62,236 nucleotides of DNA from contig JAGTXO010000087.1 of the NCBI GenBank assembly GCA_019448385.1, positions 1 through 62,236 on the forward strand, given 5' to 3'. Positions 22,273 through 31,752 of this stretch are shown piece by piece. The stretch's first letter is position 1; the number at the start of each line of letters is the position of its first letter. Below the pieces are notes generated by a model. The model was not told the DNA's origin and did no database searches. It worked only from the letters and a program-made list of their open reading frames with translations. The translations under genes were made by a program, and so were the position numbers. The DNA is from Diacronema lutheri (lineage: Eukaryota; Haptophyta; Pavlovophyceae; Pavlovales; Pavlovaceae).

Positions 22273-22629
22273 CCCCCCCCCCCCCCCCCCCGGCAGGCGG
22301 CCATCGAGCCGCATTAGCACACCCGCCCGGGGCCTCCCGCCGCACCCGCAGCGGCTCGGCGCCTTGAATCCTCCCGTCCCCCGGGGTGAGGCCTTCAACC
22401 CGGGCCCAGCGCGCTCCGACTGCCTCACGCGCGCCAGCGCCAACCTCGGCGGCATGGTAGACCCCGAGCGAAAAGCCGCACTTCTCGCCGTCCTCGTCAG
22501 GCGCAAGTACGTTATCCTGCTCCTACTGCCGACGCGGCTCCCGCGCGCGCGGACTACTACGCCGGGCAGATCGCCGCAGACGCACGTGAGTGCACACGTG
22601 CGGACAAGGCGCACACGCTCGACGTCCAG
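19900..22629 (+). other. Unresolved region, perhaps an intron-rich plus-strand membrane gene
   Basis: No single gene model can be supported. Plus-strand C tracts (about 20429-20445, 21802-21831, 22235-22269 and 22271-22291) resemble the poly-C pyrimidine tracts of plus-strand introns in the IPMS gene. Between them are protein-like plus-strand pieces: WATVPLVTDEAAKLAILAA (about 21300), two hydrophobic stretches (LALTVAVAATVIAAGAAAL and SVFIPALLALAAYV, about 21990-22110) and NLGGMVDPERKAALLAVLVR (about 22440). This fits a multi-exon membrane protein, but a minus-strand reading of 21250-21450 is also possible. The first 100 bp may hold the promoter of the giant gene. Confidence 0.25.
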
Positions 22630-22836
22630 TTAGCGCACGTGCACGTGCGCGCCACTGGTCACATTTGAGCGTCCGTGCTCGCCCACAGCGTCGCCATCCA
22701 CAAGATGCGCGCTGGAGCCATCCAAGCAGGGCTCTGCCTGCTCGGCTTCCGCAAGGCAATTTGGGCCGCGGACAGCGGACAGCGGACGGCGTGCGCGTGC
22801 GAGGTGCGAAAGGAGGAAGAAGGTAGGGAGAGTTGT

Positions 22837-22883
<47 letters not shown>

Positions 22884-24307
22884 CGGCCGCCGGAGACGAG
22901 GACGCACTCACCGCTGTTGGCAATGCGCGCGTCACGGAGACAACTTGGCGGGCCTCGCACGCAGCTGGGCCGATCGCCGCCGTAGAGATGTCTGCAGCCG
23001 TCTCCGCGATGCCGATCGTCGCATCTGTTGGCACCGCTGCCATCTGCCGCACCCGCGGCCAGGCTGCCGGCAAGGTCGGCGCGTCGGGCTCCGAGCTCGG
23101 CCACGCAGGCGATGCGGCCGACGGCGGTGACGCTGAGCCCAGCGCCGGGTCCAACGGCTCCACGTCGAGCCGGCTGTGAACGAGCATGCTCGCACCACTT
23201 GCCCACGCCAGCGCGTCGGACTCAGGCACGTTGTAGATCTGCGCGGGCAACGCGCGTGCGTGCGGCAGGCGCGCGCGCGAGCTTTCAGGCCACGCGCGCG
23301 TGCCGCGCGGGAGGACGGGGCGGTCGCGGCTGCGCTCGACCGCCGGTCGCGGCACCGAGCGACCGTGCGCGCCGCCGCACGTTGTAGTCGTCGCACGGAA
23401 ACCAAGCCTCGTTGCGGAGCACGATGGCGACAAGGTGCCCGCTCATCGGCCCCTCGCCCACGTGCACCACGCCGGCGACGGGGAGGTGGTCGCGCCCGCC
23501 GAGCAGCAGCCGCGGCGCGCACACGAGCGCGCGGTTGTTCTTGCACTGCGAGCCATTGCCGCGCGTCGTGCGCGGCGCCTCGACAGCAATGCTGGCTGGC
23601 GTGAGCACGCCCGAGTGGCCCGCGTTCGTGTGGCGATCCCGCGGCGGCCCAGCGGCGCCCCCCAGAGCGTGTGCAAGCGCGCGCGCCGCATCGCCGCCGA
23701 CGCTGACGAGTACGGCGATGCCCTCGCCGGCCTCTGAAGGCACGGCGATCTGCTCGAGCACTGGCCCGACGCGTGTGTCGGCTTCAAAGGCCGCAGCGAG
23801 CCCGGGCACTCGGCCGAGCAGCAACCGGAAGAACTCAGCGGCATCCTGCGGCGTCCTTCGCGCGCCACGGCCCGAGATGACGTCGATGACGGACACAAGA
23901 CACAGCCGTGTCGGCGCCCTGGTGTCCTCGATCAGCGTGCCAAAGTCCCGAAAACGCGCCCTCTCGACGCTGTTGGCACGGCGCGAAGCGGAGCGAAGCA
24001 TCGCACGGAGCATGTTCAGGGCGAAGAGCGATTGCATAAGGACGGTCGTGTAGCACGCGCTGCCCTCGTTTTTCGCGCCTGCGCCGCGCCGCGCAGCGCC
24101 GGGTGTGCGGGGTGCGCACGCACGGTTTGCGGCGGGATGGAGAGAGGCTGGCTGGGCGCGCGCCGAGCCCGGCAAGCCGTGCAGGCGCTCACCACGCGGC
24201 ACGCCGGGCACTCTCACCGGCCACATCGGGCCGTCAAACGCGTCTTCCACAGGCTGCCGACCGACGACGTAAAACTTGCTCAAGGCGCCGCGCCGTGCAC
24301 GCGCCAT
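22630..24307 (-). CDS. Ubiquitin-specific-protease-like (C19) cysteine protease
   Basis: Proposed exons on minus: 24307-24124, 24078-23381, 23238-22912, and a last short exon ending at 22630 or 22659. Introns: 24079-24123 (45 bp, GTGCGT), 23239-23380 (GTGCGG...GCGCAG) and one from 22911 (GTGAGT) that contains a 28-base G/C run. Joined, the catalytic signatures of USPs are in order: Cys box KNEGSACYTTVLMQSLF, QDA-type box TPQDAAEFFRLLL, His box GPMSGHLVAIVLRNEAWF with Asp in PCDDYN, and the closing strand ASMLVHSR of the domain after the splice. About 420 residues, close to a bare USP catalytic core. It lies between the Fanzor polyprotein and the Pif1 cluster; whether it is a host gene or element cargo is unknown. 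Confidence 0.65.
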
Positions 24308-25825
24308 GCGCGCGCTGTTGCGGGCTGCGCAGCAGGGACGACGGGGGAATTGGCGAGCGAGGGTTGGGCGCAGATCAGCGTGGTGGCGCGGCAAGACGAG
24401 CGCGCGCCGGGCGCCTGGCGCGGAGGCGCCCCGCGCGAGGACGCGAGCCGCTTCTCGCACCGGACGGGCGCCCACGCGCAAGCCGGCTTTCGAGGGCTGG
24501 TGGATGGTGGCAGATGCCGAAACGGACACATGGAATGATGCGTCGGCGGCGCGAGCGCGGGACGATCTTGCCCGGGCAATTTTGCGCACGCTGCCAGCGC
24601 GCGTATGCGTGCGCATGCAGCGGGCGGCGCGCACGTTGCGCGTGACGGGGCGCCGAGCGGCACACCGGCGGGGACGCGCTCGCCGCTGCCGTGGCATCGT
24701 ACGCTGCCTGCGTGCTGGCCCGCACGCACGTTGCCGGCGCGAGGGGACGGCGAGTGCGCCTCGGCCGAACAGGCGCGAACGTTACGCCCGAGCGCGTGGC
24801 CGGGCCCCGCCGACTGCACGCAGCGCCGGCCCAGGCGCGCATCCGCCCGACGCGGATTTGGACGACGCATCGACCGGCACGCCGAGCGTCTGCGCCCGCC
24901 TCGCGGCCGGTCGCGCCGGCCCCTCTTCGGCCCGAGGCCGCACGTCCGCCGCGCGCCGCTTTGGCGCGCGGCGCGGCGCTCCCGGAACGCGCATGGCACA
25001 CGCGCGGTGCGCGGGCACGCCCGCAACGCGCCATTCCAGCGCGAGCAGTTCGGCAAGCTTGCAGCGCGCGAGCAGCCGGGCATGTGCCGCGGAAACACAG
25101 TTCGCTGTGTGCGCCGGCCGCGACGACACGGCGTAGCGGCGCGAGGCTGGCCGCCGGGGCCACGGGCGTACTGCCGTGGCGCGACGCCATGGTATGAGCA
25201 ATAATTTCATCGGGGGGTGGGGTGGGGGGGGGGGGGGGGCGCGTTGTGCGCACTTGGCGCGCGAGTAGTGCGAGTGGCGGGCGAGCCTCGTCGCCCACGG
25301 AGCCCGCCCCCGGCTCGGCGGCGCGCCGCCTGCTCGCCGGGTCGCGCACCGCCGTCGCCGCCGCTGCGCACTTGCCCAGCTTGCCGGCAGGCGGCAGGCG
25401 GCGGCGACGGCGGCGGCGGCGGCTGCGGCTGCGGCGCGAGCGCGACGCCGGGCGGCGGCAGCGCCGACGGCACGCGCGCAGCGGCGACCCACGCGGCGGC
25501 GGGCAGCGCGCCAGCGTGAGGCCCCTGCGCGCCGGCCGCATTGGCGCCGCCCTGCGCGCCCTAGAAGGGCGCGCAGGTACGCGGGCCGGTCGCGCGGCGC
25601 GCGGTGCTGGCGAGCACCCGACGGCTGCGCGTCGGCGCGAGCGGCGCGGCGGGCGTCGCGCCGGCGGGTGCTGGCCAGCACCGCGCGCCGGCGGCGCGCC
25701 CGCCGCCAGCGCGCCGCCCGCCGCCGGCGCCGCGCGCGCCGTCCGCGCCCGCCGCCACCGCGCGCCGCCGCCGCGCATTCGCGCGCGGCGGCGACGGCGG
25801 CCGCGGCGAGCGCCGCCGCCGCCGC
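24308..25825. other. Intergenic, no supported gene
   Basis: GC-rich, simple-composition DNA with many open but Arg/Ala-rich frames and no recognisable domain. It contains a G-rich homopolymer region at about 25211-25240 and short inverted motifs around GGTGCTGGCGAGCACC (about 25609). The left half may hold the promoter of the USP-like gene. Confidence 0.4.
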
Positions 25826-28208
25826 CTCGCCACCGCTGACCGCGCGGAGCACCTCTTTGAAGACGACGCTGCGCGTCACGAGGTCCGCGCCGAGCGCAAA
25901 GCGGACGCGCGACGTGTGCCCGACGCGCGAAGCGGCCACGTGGAGCTGGCCGTGCGTGAAGCACGGCTCGGCGAGCCACACGCCCGCGCACCCGAGCGCT
26001 TGCCCCTGCGCCTCGTTACGCCGGCCGCACCGGGGAACTGGCGGCGCATCCGCACAAGCGCGAACGTGCCGTCGTCGGGCGAGTGGTGGTCGACACGCGC
26101 GACGAGCACGGTGCTGTCGCGCCCGGCGGCCGCGCCGGGGCGTGCGCACTCGAGCAGCCGGCCGCCGGCGCGCACGCCGCGCACGATCAGCCGCGTGCCG
26201 CCGCACAGCCCCTCGCCGGGCGAGAGGTTGCGCGGCAGCATCACCACCATCCCGGGCTTCAGGTCGAGGACGCGGTGCGGCATCTGCGCGTGCTCGAGCG
26301 AGTCGAGGAATTCGACCGACGCCCGCGCAATCTGCTTGCCCGCCCCGTCGTCGCGCCAGCTCGTCCGCCGACGCGCACCTCGCCGCCGCGCCCGGGAAGC
26401 GGCCGATCGCCAGCCAGTTGATCCGCGCCACGTCCGTCTGCTTGGCGCAGAGCACCGCGCGGTCGCACAGCGAGCCGTCGTCGGTCCAACACGTCGCGCC
26501 GTGGACAAAGTCGTCACGAGCTCCGTCGGGTAGGCCGAGCCCACGCGGATGGGGACGCCGCCGACGGCCTCGGGCAGCTGCACGGGATCGAGCGGGAATG
26601 CGCCGGGCATGGCCCCGGCCGCCGGCACCGCCGCGGGAACGGCGCCGTCGCCGGGGCTGCGCAGCAGCTCCGCCCACTCGCCCGCGCCGAGCGCGTCGCC
26701 CGTGTCGCGCGCCGCGCTCGAGGCGCGAACGTTCTCGACCAAGGCGTGCTGCCGATCGTGCTGCCACGGCGCCGAGTACTTGAGGCAGGAGCGCACGATC
26801 TGCGCGCGCGAGCCGCGCCGCACCACCGGCAAGCACTGGCGAAAGTCGCCGGCGAGCAGCAGCGTCTCGCCGCCGAAGCGCTCGTCGACGCCCGTCACGT
26901 CGCGCAAACACCGATCAGGCGAGTCGAGGTGGCACCGCGTCTGCATCGGCGCCTCGTCCCACACGACCAGCCGCCGCGGCGGCCAGGGAGCGCCCGCGCT
27001 CGGAGCGCGGCACGCCATTGAACGGCTTGCCCGTCGGAGTCGGCACCGCCGGGCACCTTGAAGGTCGAGTGGAAGGTGCGGCCGTCGGGCAGCAGCGTGG
27101 CGGCGACGCCCGAGGACGCGCCCACGACGACCGCGTGCCCATCCGCGCGCACGGCGGCGATAATGGCGCGCTCGACGAACGTCTTGCCCGTTCCGCCCGG
27201 CGCGTCGCAAAGATGCAGCCGGTTGCCCACGCCGCGCAGCGCCGATTTGACGACCGCGCCGTGGAGCGCGCACTGCTGGCCGCCCTCGGCCATCGCCGCG
27301 CGCGCCGCCGCCGCGCTCGCAGCCCGCTCGGCGCGATGGTAGCCCTGCGCGCGCGCGAGCTCGCGCCCGCCCGGCCCGGCCGGCGCGCGCGCCGTGCGCA
27401 GACCGGCCACCGCCGCGAGCGCCGCCGCGCGCTCGCGCTCGTCGGGCACGTACAGCCCCGTGGAGTCGAACGTGTCGGCCCAGGCGGGCACGCCGTACGA
27501 GGCGAAGGCGTCCGAGCCGGGCTGCGGCCGCTGCTCGGCGCGCTTCAGGAGCATGACCCCGCACACGTTCCACTTGGTGCCAAACATCGAGCCCGTGAGC
27601 CCCGTGTAGACGCGGTCGAGCTGCGTGGCGATGGCGCAGACGTCCTCGTGCCGGATCTCGTCGACCGGTTCGCGCCGCGCGTCGACGAGCGGCACGACGC
27701 GCTCGGAGCCCGCCCACGTGAACGTGCGCGTCGACATGTTCAGCCGCGTGTGCGCGAGCGTGTCGTCCTCGTACTTGGGCTTGACGGCGGGCGAGAGCTT
27801 GCCGCGCACCTCCTCCTTCGAGAGGCCGCGCGTGTTGAGCAGCTCCTTCTGGCGCGCGTGCACCGTCTCGACGCGCTGATCGTCGATGGCGCGCAGGGCG
27901 CCAAAGTAGGCGTCCATCTGCGCGAGCGGCGCGCCTTCAATCGGCAGCTCCTTGTCGGTCACGCCGGCCGTGTACGCCGCCTTGTCGACGTCCGTCGGCC
28001 CGTACATGGTGCCAAAGTTGCCGTCGCCCGTGAGCTCGGGCCAGTCGACGACGCAGGGCGGCGAGACGAAGGCGAGCGCGCGGCGCGACGGCCCGTAGCT
28101 CAGCTTGTCGACCGTGCGCGCCTGCTCGCTCGGCTTGACCGGCCGCGTGCTCACGATCTCGCAGTTGACGAGCGCCGCGTCGAAGGCGCGCAGGTCGATG
28201 GCGGCCAT
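25826..28208 (-). pseudogene. Pif1-type helicase with virus-like N-terminal domain, copy 1 (decayed)
   Basis: The start is Met at 28208. The first about 230 residues (FDAALVNCEIVSTRPVK ... YTGLTGSMFGTKWNVC) form a separate domain that resembles hypothetical or ssDNA-binding-type proteins of algal large DNA viruses (low certainty). Pif1 motifs follow: Walker A DAPGGTGKTF, GVAATLLPDGRTFHSTFKVP, Walker B VVWDEAPM, LAGDFRQCLPVV, and NEAQGQALGCAGVW ... FTHGQLHVAASRV. They lie in three frames. The shift before Walker B, and a small deletion between RRQFP and the AQGQ motif, also occur in the second copy near 49 kb, so they predate the duplication. One extra base near 26035 is private to this copy. 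Not expected to be functional. Confidence 0.7.
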
Positions 28209-28420
28209 GGTCGTTGTGCGCGGGAGATCACGCTGCAGGCGGGCTCCACAGTAGGTTCGAGAAAAAAAAAAGCTGGGCCAACGGTCAGTCGAGCGCCACA
28301 AGCAATCCTCGGGAGCCGGTGGCCCAACCCAACCCAACGATCTTCGTCGCCACCCTTCGCGCGTTTTCCGTTCGCGCCCAAGCAGACAATGAGACCACAA
28401 TCTCGGTGCTGCTCGGCGCG

Positions 28421-28684
28421 ATGATGGGCCTCAGCGGCTCGGTGGCGATCGTGCTCTACGTGCGCGCGCGACGTCGCGAGGTGCAGCACGGGCGCGTGGC
28501 GACGCCGCGCATCATCCAGCGCCAGCTCGAGCTGCAGCTGCCGTGGGGCCGGCCGGACGAGGCATCCGTCGCCTCGCGTGCCGAAACGCCGGGCGTCGAG
28601 GCCGCGTCGCGCTCGGTGCGCGACGCGGCGCCCGAGCCGGACCCGGACGAGGGCTACGTGCGCGTGGCGAGCGCGGCGTTCTGA
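28421..28684 (+). CDS. C-terminal fragment of a single-pass membrane protein
   Basis: An open stretch ends with TGA at 28682-28684. It encodes a transmembrane helix (TTISVLLGAMMGLSGSVAIV, then LYVRARRR) followed by an acidic cytoplasmic-type tail of about 65 residues. A possible acceptor (CCAAGCAG before ACAATGAG, about 28387) suggests a last exon. The upstream part of any such gene would be occupied by the Pif1 pseudogene reading the other way, so this may be the leftover 3' exon of an interrupted host gene (inference). The layout resembles the C-terminus of the RCC1-repeat protein at 52.8 kb. Confidence 0.4.
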   Translation: MMGLSGSVAIVLYVRARRREVQHGRVATPRIIQRQLELQLPWGRPDEASVASRAETPGVEAASRSVRDAAPEPDPDEGYVRVASAAF

Positions 28685-28766
28685 GGCGCGCACGACGTCG
28701 CCCAGCCAGAGCAGCCCGGGGCGGGGCGAGTCCGGCTGCGCGGAGGTCCGGCTCGAGCGGGCGGGC

Positions 28767-29114
28767 GCCATGCTCTGAGGCGCCGCCGCTTTCTAAAAGG
28801 GTGTAGGGTGTAGGGTGTAGGATGCAAAACAAGCCCTCCCCACATTTGGGCCCAACGTCATTCCTTCTTCGAAGCCGTGACGTTACTCACATACGAGTAC
28901 TTTTACTTAGTGTAGGATGTATCTATTCTCTAAGTATTTGCATAGTGTAGGGTGTAGGATACGTACGGTTACGAAAGTCCTACAGGGAGTGAAGGAATGA
29001 CGCTGTGACGAAAGAAGGAATGACGTCGGGCCCAGATGTGGGGAGGGCTTGTTTTGCATCCTACACCCTACACCCTACACCCTTTTGAAAAGCGGCGGCG
29101 CCTCAGAGCATGGC
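28767..29114. mobile_element. Foldback / MITE-like element, copy A
   Basis: 348 bp with terminal inverted repeats of about 103 bp (28767-28869 against 29012-29114) and only a handful of mismatches. The arms contain GCCATGCTCTGAGGCGCC at the tips, three GTGTAGG heptamers, and GATGCAAAACAAGCCCTCC. The AT-richer core (TATCTATTCTC, TACGAGTAC) has no coding capacity. A non-autonomous element is the natural reading. No clear target-site duplication is visible because the flanks join other repeats. Confidence 0.8.
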
Positions 29115-29317
29115 GGCTCGACAGCATGGCGCCTATACAGCATGGCGTCGTCCAGCGTCACGCCGCGTCGTGGTCCTGCCGCTCCTCCGTGGCGCACGGA
29201 TGGCGCTCCTCCGTGACGCAGCCGAACGACGTCGCGGCGTCACGGCCCGGGCGCAGTCGCCATCCTGGACGCCACGCTGGACGACGCCATGCTGTCGAGG
29301 CGCCATGCTGTCGAGCC
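29115..29317. repeat. Spacer repeat, present inverted at about 50124-50255
   Basis: This stretch between two foldback elements carries short repeats built around GCCATGCTGTCGAG and CAGCATGGCG. Its centre (about 29142-29276) is found in reverse orientation at 50124-50255, next to foldback copy C, so the segment was inverted in one of the two loci. Confidence 0.7.
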
Positions 29318-29650
29318 GCCATGCTCCGAGGCGCCGCCGCTTTCTAAAAGGGTGTAGGGTGTAGGGTGTAGGATGCAAAACAAGCCCTCCCCACATTTGG
29401 GCCCGACGTCATTCCTTCTTTCGTCACAGCGTCATTCCTTCTCCCCCCTATGGGACTTTCATAACCGTACGTATCCTACACCCTACACTATGCAAATACC
29501 TAGAGAATAGATACATCCTACACTAAGTAAAGGTACTCGTATGTGAGTAACGTCACGGCTTCGAAGAAGGAATGACGTCGGGCCCAAATGTGGGGAGGGC
29601 TTGTTTTGCATCCTACACCCTACACCCTACACCCTTTTAGAAAGCGGCGC
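29318..29650. mobile_element. Foldback / MITE-like element, copy B
   Basis: Same family as copy A, but the core is inverted relative to it. The left arm is complete. The right arm ends at about AGCGGCG, where it joins the 2-kb repeat unit. It is nearly identical to copy C at 50280-50611, differing by one length change in a C run and a few substitutions. Confidence 0.8.
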
Positions 29651-30899
29651 CGAAGGTGGGAGGATGCCACCCGTATGCGCGCGTTTGAACGTGCGCGGAC
29701 GGCCGTTGGCTTCGCGCCCTTTCGCCCACGGTTTGCGCGCCAACGGACCAGTCCTCCGCGGGCGCCGCGCATCGTCTCAGGGGCGGTCGGTGTGGTACGC
29801 CGCGCGCATCGTCAGCGCCGCGGCGTCGAGCTCGGCGAGCGAGGGCGCGTACGTGACGCCGCTCAGCACCTCGTCCGCGCCCGCCCTCGTCGCGCTCGCC
29901 GCCTCCGCAGTGCGCGCAGGCGGCTTCGTGACGGCACGCGAGGCCACGCCGCGCGCCGCAGGTGCCTTCGCGCGCTGCATCGTCTGTCTGCCGGTCCGAC
30001 GCGCTCTGCTCTGAACGAACGGACGGCACGCCCGACGAGATCTCGTCGCGTGCACGCTCGCACAGCATGTACCCCCAGAACGTCTCCGAGCTGCTGCCCG
30101 ACGAGATCTTCGGCGACGAGCTGCTCGTCGACCGGCACTACCGCGTGCGCATCCTTCAGCGCGTCGCCCGCCGCCGCGATGCGGCCGAGGCCAACTTTTG
30201 GCTCGACGGCGGGCCCGCCGACTCGGTCGTCGGCGCGTGCATGTGCGGCCGAATCTACGCGCTCAAGTGCATGGGCCGGCTCGTCCGCGGCGCCCGGATC
30301 CTCGCGCTGCTGCGCAAAAATGTGGCGCTCGCCACGTGCCGCGCACACCTCATGGGCCACATGCTCCAGCGCATCGTCGGCGACAGCGGCGTCGCGCGGC
30401 TGCTGCAGCTGGTTGCAGCTCGTTCGCGAGGATCACGACACGCTCAACGCCGAGCACCAGGCCTTGGAAGCACAGCATGACACCGGCCAAGTCATGCGAC
30501 GGCATGTGCGCGCGCGCCGACGCGCTCTCCAAGGACCTCGCACGGGCGCACGAGCACGCTCACAAGCTCGATGGCTATCTGGTGTGGTGCAGCGAGCGCC
30601 TCGGTGAGAGTGACTCTTTCAACGGAGCGCTCGAGAACCTGAACACGCGGTGCAGCATGAGATGTGCTGGCTCCACGCCGAGATGTCGTCGCTCGTTGCG
30701 AGTTCGCCCGAGGCTTACGCGAACGACAGCGAGGCCACCGACTTCAAGGACCACGGCGTGTGCGTCGAGTTCGATGTCTTCAACCGCGACGGGGTCGAGG
30801 GCGCGCCCGTGCCCGCGACCGCGCCCACGAAGGCAGAGCCGGGCATCGAGTCCGAGTGCATCGCGCCCGCACAGGCAGAGCCGGGCAGCGAGTCCGAAG

Positions 30900-30932
<33 letters not shown>

Positions 30933-31651
30933 GGCAGAGCCGCGCACCGAGCCCAAGTGAGCCAACGTGCCGCCGAACTCGCCCAAGCTCTCGTCGGTCG
31001 ACAGTCAGGCCACCGAGTACAAGACCTCCTACGCGAACTCACGTGCTCGCCACCTGCAACGCCTCGAGTTTACGCACGCGTTCGAGTCTGTGCAGGCCGA
31101 GGTCGCTTAGCCAAAGCGCGCCAAGGTTCCGGCCACCGGCGCATCCAGCCGCTGGCTGCGCAACACGGCGGTGCGCAACACCCGCAGCTCGGCCAACGGC
31201 AAGTAGCGCGCCGGCGCAGCGCACGGTATGCCGCGGCGAGCTCAGTCGCGAAGAGTGTCCGACTGGCCGCGCCCTCCACGGGGTGCACGCGCACTCGGCG
31301 CGGTCCGGTCAGTCAGGGGGCCTCAGCTTGCGCGATGCCAGTTGCGAGCCCCCCCGGAATCCGCCATTCTATTCTACTAGGCGTAAATCACCCAAGCCCT
31401 TCCGGTCGCCCGCATTCCGGGGTCGGACCCTCCGTCGGCCCGGCTCGGGCCCTCCGTCCGCCGCGCCCGCTCGACCCCGAATTCTACTCCAAATCGGCCG
31501 GTCAGGAGGGTGTCTCGGTCCTAGGCTCGTCATAAGCCTCGCCCCGACCCCTCGAGCGCTCATTGGCTGGCTTTTAACCATTGATTGTACGACCCGGGTC
31601 GTACTCTCAGCCTTACACTGGCCGGACCAGCCCGGACCGCGCCGTATATAG
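29651..31651. repeat. 2-kb repeat unit, copy 1
   Basis: Nearly identical to 50612-52612 at a constant offset of 20,961 bp, with no gaps and few substitutions (for example around 30317 against 51278). Identity stops within the TATATAG motif at the right end. With foldback copies B/C the duplicated block is about 2.3 kb. It contains a broken gene (30067 onward) and a perfect 18-bp palindrome, GTACGACCCGGGTCGTAC, at 31587-31604. Confidence 0.9.
30067..31000 (+). pseudogene. Broken gene of unknown family in the 2-kb unit, copy 1
   Basis: It starts at Met 30067 with a plausible sequence (MYPQNVSELLPDEIFGDELL ... FWLDGGPADSVVG), then moves through three frames: REDHDTLNAEHQALEAQHD, ADALSKDLARAHEHAHKLDG and HEMCWLHAEMSSLVAS. 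The first shift sits at a 10-bp tandem duplication (GCAGCTGGTTGCAGCTCGTT, about 30405-30424). The same lesions occur in the second copy, so the gene was already broken before duplication. The middle part looks like a coiled coil. The family is unknown. Confidence 0.5.
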
Positions 31652-31752
31652 TCGCGTGCCAACTGCCAACTGCCAAGAGTCGATAATTTTGGCACACGCT
31701 TTTGCTGGCGGCCTCGGCTCGCGAACGCGGCGAGCGTGGCGGCGGCGCGCGC

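Noticed and set aside
28780-29640. Telomeric repeat (GTGTAGG heptamers)
   Set aside because: Only three units, symmetric in the arms of foldback elements, and not a known telomere sequence.
25826-31651. Helitron (Pif1 helicase plus terminal palindrome)
   Set aside because: No HUH/Rep nuclease motif was found, the domain before the helicase is of another type, and repeat similarity continues beyond the CTGG that would be the end.
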